In this document: positions 37,921-50,855 of the stretch, piece after piece
Layout: each line of letters opens with the position of its first letter
Position numbering within the stretch: position 1 is the stretch's first letter
DNA from: Ptychodera flava
Lineage: Eukaryota > Hemichordata > Enteropneusta > Ptychoderidae
NCBI RefSeq assembly: GCF_041260155.1
Contig: NC_091931.1
Span: 27,545,654 to 27,609,653 of the forward strand
DNA: 64,000 nucleotides
Reading direction: 5' to 3'
Notes under the pieces: generated by a model
Told to the model about the DNA's origin: nothing
Databases searched by the model: none
What the model saw: only the letters and a program-made list of their open reading frames with translations
Program-made: the position numbers and the translations under genes

Positions 37921-38117
37921 GTGAGCCTTCTAACGGCCAAATGTCTGAGCGTTCTGTGAGCCTTCCAACGGCCAAATGTGCAAATATGAGCCTTCTAGCT
38001 GCCAAATATGAGCCTTCCAACGGCCAAATGTGAGCCTTCCAACGGCCAAATATGCAAATATGAGCCTTCCAGCGGCCAAATGTGCAAATATGAGCCTTCT
38101 AGCGGCCAATACAAGCC
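37921..38117. repeat. GAGCCTTC..CGGCCAAAT minisatellite
   Basis: About eight copies of TGAGCCTTCCAACGGCCAAA with variable TGTGCAAATA tails, so the period alternates between about 22 and 31 bp. Confidence 0.93.
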
Positions 38118-38229
38118 TTATTACAGCAAATCAACCTCTTGAGCAGTAGTGGTGCAGGACTTCGGCTTGTAGATGTAATCTGTATAAGAAATAAAATCAA
38201 TATATGATTTGAGTGGCAGCATGGGCTAA

Positions 38230-38498
38230 GGGACGGACCATTAGACTTTGGGAAGGGGGTGGTCAGAACCGGAAAAAAAATTCAGAGCAGAAAATTTGAA
38301 AAAAAAAATTTCAGACTTCTCTCCAAAATAAAAAAAAATATTCAGAAAGTAACCGATAATAAAAAATTCTGCAAAATTCAAAAAATTTGCAAGTCTATTT
38401 TCATTTGAAAAAAATAAAATTTAAAATTATCAGACGTAAAAAAAAATTTCAGAATCCAGTCGTGACCACCCCCCTCCCAAAGTCTAATGGTCCGTCCC
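38230..38498. mobile_element. Harbinger-like MITE, 269 bp
   Basis: A TAA duplication (38227-38229, 38499-38501) flanks inverted ends GGGACGGACCATTAGACTTT followed by GGGA(A/G)GGGGGTGGTCA. The interior is A-rich with repeated AAAATTCAG words. 3-bp TAA target sites and GGG ends fit PIF/Harbinger non-autonomous elements. Confidence 0.8.
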
Positions 38499-38943
38499 TA
38501 AATTTAAAGTTCAAAAAATACCCAGTAGAAAGTTCATGCCAACAAAATGTCACCCTATCAAAAATACTGCCAAAGTACTGCTCCCATTTGATCAGGACTT
38601 TTCAAATAACTGCAACAAATTTGAGTCATGTATGTAGCCCATCATGAACTGTATAATATATCAGTCTATCGAATTCTAAAATTCTTTGACAAAAAATAGG
38701 AAGACATATACCATAAAATATGCAAATAAACGACCTAACCTAGGCATTTTCCAGGTAAACGTTATGATTTATCTGCTCAATTTCAATATTTTGAAAAACA
38801 ACCCTTATATACAACAACTACACTTCCCCCTCTATACAATGTTTGGTTCCTTGAAAAAATGTGTACTGTGTCTTGAATGACCATAGTCGGCCATATTTCT
38901 ATTGGAGATGCTATTTTTTATTGAACGAATTTGATTTTTTTTC

Positions 38944-39413
38944 CATATTTACGACTCCTCAAGCACATCGTTCTCGAGATTCAAATTTTTGATCACTACC
39001 ATAATGAACAAATTTATCTTTATCTCGATGAAATCATGTCTATTTTCACAAATTCAAAGTCTAACCTTTTGACGCAATAAACTTCTGACGTCGCACGGAT
39101 ACGCATACTAGTACACCTTGGCCACGTCGGCCATCTTGTTTTTCCACTAACTAACACGTGTCCTCACCACTTGTTCATATTTACGACTCATCAAGGACAC
39201 CGTTCTCGAGATTCAAAATTGTTGATCGCTTCCATAATGAACAAATTTACCTTTAGCTAGATGAAATCTTGTCTATTTTCACAAATACAAAGTCTAATCT
39301 TTTGACGCAAAATCTTCCGACGTCGTAAGGATACGCATACCGTACACCTTAGCCACATCGGCCACCTTGTTTTTCCACTAACACTAACAGTAACACGTAT
39401 CATCGCGACTTGT
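38944..39413. repeat. 232-bp direct duplication, two copies
   Basis: Two adjacent copies begin CATATTTACGACTC and share TCTCGAGATTCAAA, TTTTGACGCAA and CACCTTGTTTTTCCACTAAC-like blocks, with about 85-90% identity. No coding content recognised. Confidence 0.85.
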
Positions 39414-39795
39414 TACCATACAAAAGAGTGAAACACTTACCTGACTTTTTCCTGTGACGGTCCTCTAGATGCACTAAGGTTTATGAAGCAGCTTAGTGCC
39501 GTTATCTTGCTTTAGATTGCCAGCAATAGCTGGCCTTCGACGGTATTTCTGACGATGAGTACTACGGCTTTACTCTAGCCAGAGTGTAACGTGGGGATAG
39601 CGCCCTCAAACCACAGATACCGGCAACACGGTACCTGGACATCTCGACCCCTAACCAACTGATCAGAAAAATTAAAACTGTGAACTTCATTAATATGCAA
39701 GCAACGCCAACCAAAACCTTTTCAGTTCTAGCCATTTGAATTCTGAAGATGTCTACCAAATTTGACTGAAATACGTTCAGCCGTTTTTGAGATAA

Positions 39796-39856
39796 TGGGG
39801 ATACAGACACACGGACACACACACACAGACACACACACACACAGACAGACAGACAT
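39796..39856. repeat. CA / GACA microsatellite
   Basis: ACACACGG, (CA)n and (GACA)n runs. The preceding GTTCAGCCGTTTTTGAGATA is like the region next to microsatellite tails of some retroposons, but no element was defined. Confidence 0.85.
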
Positions 39857-42680
39857 GGCTAAACCATATGCTCACGTGTGTGAACACGTGAGCAAAAAAC
39901 AACACCACAAGTGAAACGTACACATAGAAATACACGCGTTCCTACGTTGTGCCCACCTGGGCCACGCGATTAAAATATGACTGATACTGCTGGATAGTGT
40001 TAATTGGGTCGGTAAACAGTCAATAATAGTTTAATTGACTACCTGGGTGATTGGCAGGTCGTGTCCGACGACGCATATGCAAAGCAGGCCAAAAGACAAA
40101 AAGCCCCAAAGACAGCTGGCCAGGGGTCACCACGAATACGTAATGACGCTTCACTACGCAGAAACTGCGTAGTCAAGCCCTTCTTGAACCCCAGTGCGGG
40201 GTACACAGTAAGTGAGACTACCCACAATTCCCCTTGATTTGTGTGCTCAGACATTATTTGCTAAAGGCTTCTTCAATTTTATCAGTTTCTGAACAATTTG
40301 AAACTTAGAATTTAATTTAAGGATTATTGGTTAAAACTATGTTCCAAAATTATTGATCATGTTTAAAATTCAGGAGTAAATTGAATAAGAATTCGATGTT
40401 TGAAGGTGCTAAAAATTGTACACTTGTCAAAGTAAAGTTATCAGCAACTAAGATGGTCTCATCATACCACCTGTCAGACATGTTAATTTCCTTTGTTACA
40501 AACATTCAAAAAAATCAGTACCTTTCTTTTGCCAGCACAGATGCAACTTATTCCCTTAGTTTCCTTGAAAATATTGCATATTGATGTCAAAAAATCTATG
40601 TTGACAAATCACAAAATTGCTATCTCCTCTGCGCAAAAGGGTTGATCTTCTCATTATTCACAGTGAGAAATTAGAGAACTACGATTATCAAAAACTATGG
40701 TCGCAGAATTTTGAAATATGGACCGAGCTATTCTGTGTACAGAAGAAATTTGCTTCAGTTCAGTGAGTGATCTCCGTGTGTACGGATCATGGAGAATTGT
40801 GGGTAGCCTCACTTACTGTTGGGGTATAAAAGACACCTAACTCATCGAAAATTCATGCGCTTGAGTCACAACTGGCAACAGCAAGGTAGACCGCTCCGTG
40901 AAAATCAGCAGAAGCGATTCTCAAACAAACATTATTGGCATACCATAAACATAGACTGTTTCATAAACACGTAGGCCATACAGGTATACGCAAAGTTTCA
41001 CAAAGAATTTAAAAGTTACGACGATTAGGGGAAAAATCGCTTTCGTAACAAATGAAATGGCCCCTAGGGAACAGTAGTTCCTTGATTCAAACAACTGTCA
41101 ATCATTCAGTGACGCGCAGAGGTGTAAACTTGTCAAACATTTGCTGTGCATACGAGAACGTAAACAAACCATTTGTACGCTTAGAGTTACATGTATATTG
41201 GCGTGCACACAGGATGAAAACTTCGTGGTTGTCATAAACTATTTTACTAACAAGCGTTTATGATGCAATGACATCGCGAAAGTGAACCCCTTTTCGGATG
41301 TGACTTAGCAAGAGATAAGTCAGTACCGGTACGATATAATCTTGCGAAAAATGCGTACACTGTATTGTACAAAACTGTAGGCAGAGTCCATAGTTTGCAT
41401 TGACAATGACATCGAAAACAATTAAACATCAAAGCATGGCGGTAGCCTCCATGATCAATTTATTACACTCAGTCAAAGAGAGCCACTTTTTTAAACAGCC
41501 TTCCAAATCTACGGCCGAAAGTACCGGTAGGCTACAGTCGTTGTATTTACCAGTTCAAGGTGAGCAAGTGAGCGTCATCACCCGATCTTCTTTGAAAGGC
41601 TTAGGCCTAAGAGGATACGTGTGTCCGAGATCGGCTCATTGAGTTGGCACTACATCGTAAGATTTCGACAAAGGTTGGACTTTAATTTTTTCAATAACGA
41701 AGATATCTATGAACCCAGTCCGTGGTTCATCCCATTGCTCCGAAAATAAACATAACTCGTGATGAGTTGTCCGGGGTCACCGTCAAAGCAACCGGTAACC
41801 GAGTAGCCGACTGCAATCGCTTACAGATATCGTGGTACGCGAGATTCATGGAAATCTCGATCCTTCCGTGATGTAGTGAACTTACTTTATTTTTTTATTT
41901 TAGCGATCGGTCATGACGTCGCGTCGTTCAAGTATTTCCTACAATTTTCCTGACCGTGTTTCTCAGTCAATGTTCAGATCGGTAATTCGTGATTTCAACA
42001 TACGAAATTGCCAGCTTCGGATTATTTTTATGTTTATGTTTATTACGTTCTTGATGATTATTTCCACTACGTACGGCGCCAATTCCGTATGTAGATATGG
42101 CGGTCAGTAGCCAAATCATTCTCGAACGATGACATGACCCCGAAACTTCAGTAAATCAACGCAGCAAAAACTTCAGTAGATCAACTCAGCAAGCTCCTGT
42201 TTGATGAAATTGATATTTTTTCCTTCTTTCTTTTTTCTTTCGCGTATTGCGAAGGCTGTACCTATAGTCCGAGCGTGATTTGAGAGCAAACAGATTACGG
42301 AGATAATGCAAACGATAGCAACCGTTACCAACAGACTCATTATGCAGAGCCATGCCCCAAAACGCCCACCCAAACTTGGCATTGGCATTAATCCGGATCC
42401 CGGTCCATTTCGCGCCGGGCTTTAACCGGTCAAATCCTCTTGGCATTTCCCCTCATTTTAGGATGTCATTTCACAGACATATATCTACGTTTCTTTATTA
42501 GTTAAAAGCCTCAGTGACTATACTGCGACTGGCTGTATGGCCAGAAACATTCACAATGATTATTACTTTTGAAGACAACAACAACATTTGTACTCATAGT
42601 ACATCGTGCTATATTGTGTTGACCATAGGGATAATACAAACTCTACAAACGTACATTATACGTTTACAGGAGGCTCCTCG
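39857..42680. other. Non-coding stretch with a small inverted repeat
   Basis: CAGTAAGTGAGACTACCCAC (40207) and its inverted counterpart (40789-40820) bracket 0.6 kb, possibly a degraded MITE. Two short membrane-helix-like frames (about 41913-42110 plus, 42173-42388 minus) lack family features. Nothing else recognised. Confidence 0.4.
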
Positions 42681-42689
42681 ATCACTGGT

Positions 42690-43822
42690 TGATTTAAGCA
42701 CCTGTGGGCTGAACGAAGCAAGTTGGACAAGATCCAAGCGAAGTAGAGCTCGGAGTTGGCTTCCGCCAAACTTCAGCAACTACAAGTTCTAGACCAAAAT
42801 CTGATCGACAAGACAGAAGATGCCGATTTAGAAACCGTCATCGTCGAAGCAGATGATTACCATAGCGCTAATAAACAAAGGTTAGTCGTTTGCGAAAGAC
42901 ACTTGAACAGACTGTCCGAAAAATTTACCAAGAGTACACAAAAACTCGATCCATCGGCTGAAGAATTCAAGCCAACATCTGCAATGTTACAAAACTACAA
43001 ACATGTTAAGAACGTACAGCTACCTAAACTAGCTTTAGCCAAATTTTCCGGAGACATTCTGAAATGGCAGAGCTTTTTTGATAGTTTTCAAGCCGCTGTA
43101 CACAACGATCCGTCACTGGACAATATTCAGAAATTTCAGTATTTGCGAGCCCAACTATCGGATGAAGCAGCCAGGGCAATAGAAGGACTTTCCCTCACCG
43201 CCGCAAATTACTCAAATGCTATCGAGCTGTTGGTTAAACGCTACGGCCAACCCCACATGGTAAAGGCTGCCTACATGAAGGCCTTGTGGGAACTACCAAG
43301 ACCGAACGGTGATCTTGCCAGTTTACGTGAGTTCTACGACGCCACTGAAACTTACATCCGAGGATTACAATCGTTGGGAAAAGACGAATCATCGTACGGT
43401 GACCTCCTCGTACCAATCATCATGGAAAAACTACCGAGCAGCGAACTCATAACAAGAGATCATGGTACATCACGAGAATGGTCACTTCAGGAACTGAGAG
43501 AAGCTATATCTAGGGAAATAGATGCGAGTCTAGCTGGACAGCCGCTATTTGAACTATTGAAAGGTTCATCCAACCATGGAGATACTCAACCCCGCGCAAC
43601 CGCCGCATTCTTAACCAGAAGTGAGACAAAACCGCCACCACCGCGAAAATGCGTCTTCTGCAAGGAAGCTACACATAAACTGCTAAACTGTACCAAGGTC
43701 AACTCGCCAGAGCAACGCTTTAAACCGCATTGATCGTCCCCAAAATATCTGCTCCCATGCCAAATCTGATAAATCGATCAGTACTAGTTTTGCCACATTT
43801 GAAAGGGCTACATTTCGCTCAT
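42690..43822 (+). mobile_element. BEL/Pao fossil, gag part
   Basis: A plus-strand stretch encodes a BEL/Pao-type gag (DUF1759 family: FSGDILKWQSFFDSFQAAVH, IEGLSLTAANYSNAIELL) followed by the start of a zinc knuckle (CVFCKEATHKLLNC). It is a fragment. No LTR of its own was recognised, and the element is broken where the minus-strand BEL sequence begins. Confidence 0.9.
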
Positions 43823-45011
43823 TGTGGCGAAGGGAAATTACGGCTGTGATGGGAGGACGTACAGACAAGCCGATACGAGGTGTTGCATTTGAACACTAAC
43901 TAAGAAGTCCTACTTTATTCACAAAATCTATGGGTTTATATACATGTGTGTTGTGTAAGTCACATTTACATATATTAAAATTCATAAGTCTTAAAGTCTT
44001 GGTCAGGTGTGATGTCAGGGTGGTCTTTCTATACACAATTACAAGGTGTAAACGTGAATTGCATGAGGTTTGGAAGGTGTCGGTAAATAAACTAGTTGTA
44101 TATCGGATAATCACTGGTAGTGTTGAAAAGTAAACTAAATGTATATGTCAATCAAGCTAACATCTTTTCATTTCCCGACATTCTCCGTGCGGTACAAAAG
44201 TCATAAGGACGGGCGTGATCGCTTTGCATGTTGAGAGTTCCTTTTGTTCACTTTTACTAAGTCACGATATACTACACTACAATAAAATTATTCTCTTTTG
44301 TGTATCGATTTTTCTCTAATTTTAAATGTCCACGAAATTGAAAAGTACTCTTTTTTCGTTTTGATCATGCGTAAATGTTCATAGCAGTTAGTTCTCTGTA
44401 CTGTCCTGAATTTTCAATCTCGCGATTGCAGCGGCTGTTCTCCGGGGGCGCGATTGTGTCCTTGGTCGATCGGTACCAGTTTCAGTGCTGTGTGATGGTG
44501 TTGTTGTTCTTATCTTGTTGTGTTTCACGCGTTGATAATTCAAGGGTAGAGCTTTAGATACAGGACGACTAGTTTTCCCGGACTTTCAGTCGGATATCAG
44601 CTGATCTGACAAGTCCATCATTACCGTGTGTAGCTTTACGACGACGCAAGGTTCCAGTACAGCCGTTTCTGATTGTCATGGTGTACAAGAACGATGTCGC
44701 CAACTTTGATTTGGTTGGGGTTGTGTTGTTTTTCTTGTTGTGATGACGTTCTCTGAGTGCTGTAATGTATTCTGATGACCATCTTCTCCAGAATGTTTGG
44801 TGTAGACTGGCAGGTATCAGCACGTTTGTTGACTTCATCTGGTGTGTACAGGCGTGAAGGATGGGTCAGATATTTCATCCGTGTCAATGTGGTTGCGGGA
44901 GAGGGTGTCAACATGCGTCAGTGTAGTAAATGTGCTAGTGTCAATGGTTGTGGTGTCTGCAAGTTCGGAGGACACGTAAGTAAGTGGTCGGTCGGTTAGC
45001 ACTGCTTCTAT

Positions 45012-47984
45012 TCACAGACGATGTCTGTAATTCTTCAATTGATGAATCCACATAATTTCAGCTGTACTGAGTTCTTCGGCTGTAATTGGTCCGGTGTTGC
45101 GCGTTTCTCTGTTACTCTTCAGATTTGATACGAATCTGTTAACATATGCAGTTACTCGTAACAGCTTTGGTAGGGAGTGGAATCGTTCGATGTCAACGAT
45201 ATGGCCAACATCAATGAATGTCTCCTCGGATGATGTGCGGTTTGGTTTTTCTGGCTCTGTTTCTGATTCGGTGGTTTCGAGCAGTGTGGATGTTGAGTCA
45301 AAGAGTTCACATTTCGGCCACTTTCCAGTAGACAGCCATTGTGGGCCTTTCCACCAAAGTTCTGACTGTTTAAGGTCATCAGCACTGATTCCCCTTGTGA
45401 GTAGATCTGCTGGGTTTTCAGCTGTTGGGCAATACTTGATTTCATTGAATTTTCCATCAAGGATTTCTCGTACTCTGTTTTCGACAAATACCGGTAGCTT
45501 CTTTCCACTGCGTAACCAGTGTATAGCGATTTGGCTGTCAGACCAAAGTATACTTCTGGAAATGGTTACATTGGTTAACGCTCTCTCTACCAGTTTGGAT
45601 AGTCGAGTTGCTATGACGGCTGCCATGAGTTCTAGACGTGGTAATGTTATTTCTTGAGTCGGGTTGACGCGCGTTTTGGCCATCACTAGTGCAGTCTGGT
45701 CTCCCTTTCGCAGGTAAATTGCAGCTCCATATGCTGTGATTTTACTTGCGTCTGCGAAGGCGTGAAGCTCGTACGTGTCGGTTTCTTTTCCACTTTCTGC
45801 GAAGTAGCGCCTGTTCACGACGGTTTTCTTGATAGCCTCAAATTCCTGTTGAATTTTCTGCCATTTTGTTTCTAAATGGTCAGGAAGCGGTTCATCCCAA
45901 GATAATTTTGATTTCCACAATTGTTGAATAAACGATTTCGCTTGAACATGGACTGGTGATAGATAGCCAAGTGGATCATACAGGCGTGATGTGTATCGTA
46001 CAATTTCGCGTTTTGTTGTCAGTCCGTTGCCGTCGTTGGGGTTGTTTTCTTCATTGTGTGGGTAATGCAGGGTATCTTGCTGTGTGTCCCAACGCAATCC
46101 AAGTACATTGACTTGTTTTGCACAGTCTGCGCCATTGTTACTCTTGAAGGTACGGTGTAATGTTGAATCATTTGTTGCCCAAGACCTCAAGTTGAATCCC
46201 GCATCGCTCATTACGTCAGACGATTTTCTGTAGTAATCTTCAGCTTCTGTCGTAGTGTTGCTGCCACTTAACAGATTGTCCACGTATATGTTTCGTTTGA
46301 GATCGTCCGCAATTTCACATGTTTGGTTTTCTAGGTGGGTTTTGATGACTGCATTCAGCATGAATGGTGAACTGGTAGACCCAAACAGAACAACTTTGAA
46401 ACGATGTACAACAAAGTTGCTTTCAGGATCGTCTGGATCTTCTAACCAAAAGAACTTGGTATATTCTCGGTCTTCATCGGCTAGGCTGACATTCAGGAAC
46501 GCCTTTTCAATGTCACTGGAGATTGCGATCTGGTTGACACGGAAGCGAAGTAGAATTTCTACCATATCATTTGTGATTGGTGGTCCCGGTTCTAGGCAGT
46601 CATTCAGGCTTGGTTGGTCACGATATTTCGCGCTGCAGTTGTAGACGATTCTGACTGGTGTTGTTGACGATGTTTTCTCGACAGGGTGATGTGGGATGTA
46701 ATGTCCACGTGATTGATCATCATTTTCTACTTTTTCGATGAAGTTGCGGTTCAGTTGTTCTTTGATGATTGAATCATAGACATGGCGTAACTCTGTTGTT
46801 AATCTTCTTACCATCGATCTTGTTCTGGTCTTGGCTAAGGCGTAGTTTGTTGGAAGTGTTGGGTGACTTTCCTTCCATGGCAGACTTGCGACGTACTTGT
46901 TACCATCGCGTTTTATCTTGTTGTCACGGTACTCTTCAAAAAATACCTTCTTTCCATCTTTCTCTTCGGGAATCGATATCCCAATTGTCTCTAGTTCCCA
47001 GTACTTTGACGTTAGATCTTGTTCGTGTTCGGTGTCGGCCAGTACTCTCATTATTGTGGTGTTCATGACGGACACGTTGTTTAGTTTGGTGGGTCCCGAA
47101 AGTAGATAGCCGAGTTTTGATGCTACTGCTGTTGGGCCATCGCCTCTGACAATGCGGTCTTCTACGATGGACCAGTAATAATCTGCCCCGATCAGCATGT
47201 CAATTTCAAACGTACCTGACTTTACTTGTGGAGCGAGTGGCAATTGCTGTAAATATAGGTGTTTATTTACAGCTGCATCTACATGGTTCCGTACTGGTGA
47301 ACTGATCTTCGGTACTATCAATGTTCGCATGGTAATGTCGCCTGACTTTGTCTTCAGTTTGATATCTGCAGCTTTGATTGCGCGTATACCCGTGTCTTCA
47401 TTTCCGAAAGAACCCAAGTTGAGATGTTCGGTCTGGCAGTCTTCATCTCGAATACTTAAACTGCGTGCTGTTTCTTCAGTTATGAAAGTACGTTGCGCCC
47501 CTTCATCAAGCAAGACATTCACGGAAATTGATCGGATTTCTGAAGACACCGTCCCTCTGGTTGTTTTCAGCAATACAGGGCCTTGCGTAGGTGTTAATTT
47601 GACATGTGTCACGTTCTTCTCACCATTTCTGTTGTGGCTCTTCTCATGCTGTTTGGCTTGATCACAAATGGAGGTGTGGTGTTTCTTACCGCAGTTTCGA
47701 CACGAGAATTTGCTCCAGCAGTCGGTGCTCTTGTGTCTTGGGCCGAAGCAGTTGAAGCACGATTTATTTCTTGATAGAACTTCGATGCGTGTATTACGAT
47801 CGGTAATTGTAGTGCACCTGCCTGACGGATGTGGCCCATGACAAAAAATACAGGATTTCTTCTGTATTGGTTTGGTTCCGATATGAAACGATGTCGCCGT
47901 TGATATTGGCATGTCACTGATTTCCCTCAGGTTTTCGAGATCTGAAGCCGCTTGGTTTGCTTGAATCTCTTTATGTATTGGCAT
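45012..47984 (-). mobile_element. Pol-region part of the BEL/Pao fossil
   Basis: This long open stretch has, in order, BEL-type zinc knuckles, a retropepsin-like region, a reverse transcriptase of the Pao family and an RNase H (FADASKITAYGAAIYL). It is part of a broken element and is not a host gene. Its long open state suggests moderate rather than great age. Confidence 0.92.
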
Positions 47985-48609
47985 CTTTCAGTTCTTGAAT
48001 CGTCCAGGCATTGTCGCCGTGAGCACGGGAGATTTGGGTCTTTACACTTGCTGGTAACTTTTCAAACATGATAGGTACCAGTAACTCGCCATAACTATCT
48101 TCTGATTTACCCAGTGCTTTCAGACCCCTGGTGTGTTTTTCCAGTGAGTCATAAAAACACGGATGCTTTCGGTGTTGGTACTTGGCATTGGTAAACTCCA
48201 TAACGCCTTCATATGACATGAAATGATTTTATGTGTTTGTCCATACCTGTTTTCAGTAGCTGCATTGCTTCTGTGTAATTTGCATTCGTCAGCTGGAGCC
48301 CTTCTATGGTGCGAGCTGCTTCACCGACTAGCTGTGCTGACAGGTACTGGAACTTCTGTATGTCTTCCAGTGTTGGGTCGTCATCAACGGCTGCCTTGAA
48401 AGTGTCGATGAATGTCGTCCACTTCAAACAGTCACTGTTGAAAGTTGGCAATTGGAGTTTTGGTAGATTTACCTGTCGTCTTTGTGTTGATGGGTGTTGA
48501 TGCTATGGATACTGTATCTGCTGAGGCGGTTGGTTGTGTGGCTCTCTCGGCTGCAGTCGTCGATCTTTCGAGGAACAGCTTGTATCAGATCAAGTGTCGT
48601 TGATTTGAA

Positions 48610-48761
48610 TTCGGATAGTTTTCAATCGGATTCGAACCCACTACATATGGCATCAGTCGCCTAGCTGAGAGGCCACAGACAGAACCACACGGATAAATCT
48701 CCACTCCCAAAAAAGAGTGGTTCAATAGCCGGCTAAGTTGCTACATTTTTCTGACTGAGAC
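48610..48761 (-). mobile_element. tRNA-derived SINE, copy 2
   Basis: This is the same unit as at 13987, with the B-box GGTTCGAATCC intact on the minus strand and a slightly altered A-box region. It is about 90% like copy 1. Confidence 0.75.
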
Positions 48762-48934
48762 CGCTCAACACGTTGTAGAGTTTGTGAAGCACTCACGCAC
48801 GCATGCTCACTATCATACATCGCACATACACACTTTATCGAAGCGAAGAAACGAATTTCATCGCTTTAATGGGGCGAACGATAACCTCGGGACAATTCTG
48901 TCCACCAGCAGTGTTACCTACCCAGGGTAGAAAA

Positions 48935-49087
48935 TTCGGATAGTTTTCAATCGGATTCGAACCCACAACATACGGCATCAGTCGCCTAGCTGAGAGGCCA
49001 CAGACAGAACCACTCGGGCTAAATCTCCACTCCCAAAAAGAGTGGTTTCAATAGCCAGCTAAGTTGTTACATTTTTCTGACTGAGAC
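48935..49087 (-). mobile_element. tRNA-derived SINE, copy 3
   Basis: Third copy, with B box and hairpin head as in copies 1 and 2. It is part of the 325-bp tandem unit. Confidence 0.75.
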
Positions 49088-49513
49088 CGCTCAACACGTT
49101 GTAGAGTTCGTGAAGCACTCACGCACGCATGAATGTTATAGTATTCTGCTTCTTCGAATAAATGTTCATAGGTTTCTCCGTCTTCGGTCGCTTGTAGGAT
49201 TATTTCGTCTAGATCTTCGATTGTTTTCGTTCTGTTTTCTATGTTGGATATAGTCGCTGTTAACAGGTCTAGGTCGCTCTGCTGAGGCTCACCTTTCTTT
49301 AGAATTCTGTCACCTTTCTGCAACAGTTTTGTCATCTGGCCTCGGTTGCCGATCTTCTCTTGGTAGCTTGCTGGACATCCATCATGGTTTGGTCTGGTTC
49401 TTCCTTGCCATGCTTGGTTGATGCTTGGTTTGGTCAAATCACTCTGGATCCTGGTCTCGGCACCATAAAATGTGGCGAAGGGAAATTACTGCTGTGATGG
49501 GAGGACGTACAGA

Positions 49514-50855
49514 ACAGAAAGTTATGGAAGATGGACATTTAGTCACAAAGAGAGAAGTCGTACGGAGTACCGCAAGCATATACGACCCGCTTGGATTTCT
49601 CGCGCCAGTTCACGTGACGGCAAAATGCTTTATCCAAGAACTCTGGAAACGTATCACACGATGGGATGAACCGCTACCACGACCACTCAGTGATACTTGG
49701 TGTACTCTCTGCGCTGAATTATCTGCCGCCACAAGCAACTTTTCCATCGACAGGAAGTACTTTGGTTGAACGGACTCTTGCAGAGAACCCTACGAGTTAC
49801 ATGTATTTGGAGACGCCAGCACCAAGGCTTACGTTGCTGTGGCCTACCTTCGCCATGAACAAAATACCGCCTTAATTATGAGCAAAACCCGAGTCGCACC
49901 GATCAAAACAGTAACACTTCCGCGCCTCGAATTGATGGCCACATTAATTGCTGCTAGATTATCGAAATTCATCCGTGAAAGTCTCGCAAAACTCGTGAAC
50001 ATCACGCGTTGCGTATTGTGGTCAGACAGACAAATAGTACTTACTGGGTCAACAATAATAGTCAGAAATTGCCTGTCTTTGTACACACCGCGTAAGAGAA
50101 ATCAGATGTGCTATGAATGACGTCACACCACAGTCAGATGTTGACACCACCACAAGCGACTCAGAAGAAACCACGGCTGCGTTTAAAACCATCACATGTC
50201 AGTGTGACACTTACGATAATATCAAGAATATTATTGATCCAAGCCGGTACAGCTCATACAACAAACTTCTACGCGTAACTGCGCTCGTGATGAGATTCAC
50301 ATCAAATATCGCAAAGCCTAGAGATAAAAGAATACTCGGACCGCTCTCCGCTATAGAAATCCAAACGGCTGAAACTATGTGGATTACAAGAGCATTCAGC
50401 GAGAACATTACCAGAACGAGATAAATACACTGCAAACGAAATCTCAAAAAATTGGATCATTGTGCAGACAACTTCACTTGTTTGTAGATGAGTTTGGTTA
50501 CTTCGAGTCGGAGGCAGACTACATAATGCTCCTCTAGACTTTTAAACTAAGTTTCCATTGCTTCTGCCGACACGCGAACATTTCATATGTTTGCTCATAT
50601 CAGTGCATGCGGCACTGAATGCTACAGTTACCTATATCCGTAGACTGTTCTGGATTACCAAGATACGACAAATCGTAAAATCCATTCTTCTAAGTGTGTT
50701 GTGTGTAGTAAGATAAACAGAAAACCTTACAAAATCCCGATACCAGCACAACTTCAATCTATGAGATTACTAGAAGCACTCCCATTTACAGTGACTGGTG
50801 TCGACTTCACCGGGGCACTTTTCGTACTGGCTGAAAAGCCACAGGTCCAGTAGGC
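49514..50855 (+). mobile_element. BEL/Pao fossil, pol part
   Basis: Plus-strand BEL/Pao pol sequence in pieces. It includes the conserved TKREVVRSTASIYDPLGFLA block after the reverse transcriptase, RNase H-like sequence (49860-50090), a linker (50113-50424) and the start of an integrase region (PFTVTGVDFTGALF, about 50780-50825). It is broken in several places. It may be the other side of the same old plus-strand element as 42690-43822. Confidence 0.85.

Larger units (their letters stand above)
48610..49130. repeat. 325-bp tandem duplication inside BEL gag, with SINE
   Basis: One full unit (48610-48934) and a partial one (48935-about 49130) share the SINE, CCGCTCAACACGTTGTAGAG and GAAGCACTCACGCACGCATG. 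It interrupts the gag part of the fossil. Confidence 0.85.
43823..49513 (-). mobile_element. BEL/Pao retrotransposon fossil, minus strand
   Basis: A 43-bp sequence starting TGTGGCGAAGGGAAATTAC at 43823 recurs at 49471. Read on the minus strand it is the end of the 5' LTR, directly followed by a primer-binding-like site TGGTGCCGAGACCAGGAT (49465-49448). The 3' LTR would run from 43823 to roughly 44570. Parts on the minus strand: gag (about 49440-48000, carrying an inserted tandem repeat with SINE copies), zinc knuckles, aspartic protease, reverse transcriptase and RNase H (47984-45012), and a C-terminal piece near 44640-44910. The element is broken, with several breaks, and the 5' LTR is mostly gone. 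Confidence 0.85.

Noticed and set aside
42370-42425. INPDPGP string on the plus strand as a second 2A peptide
   Set aside because: It lacks the D-x-E-x-NPGP order, and no element ORF continues from it.
45094-45657. 187-codon plus-strand ORF and other long plus-strand ORFs at 46255-47661
   Set aside because: They are shadows of the minus-strand BEL/Pao pol region.
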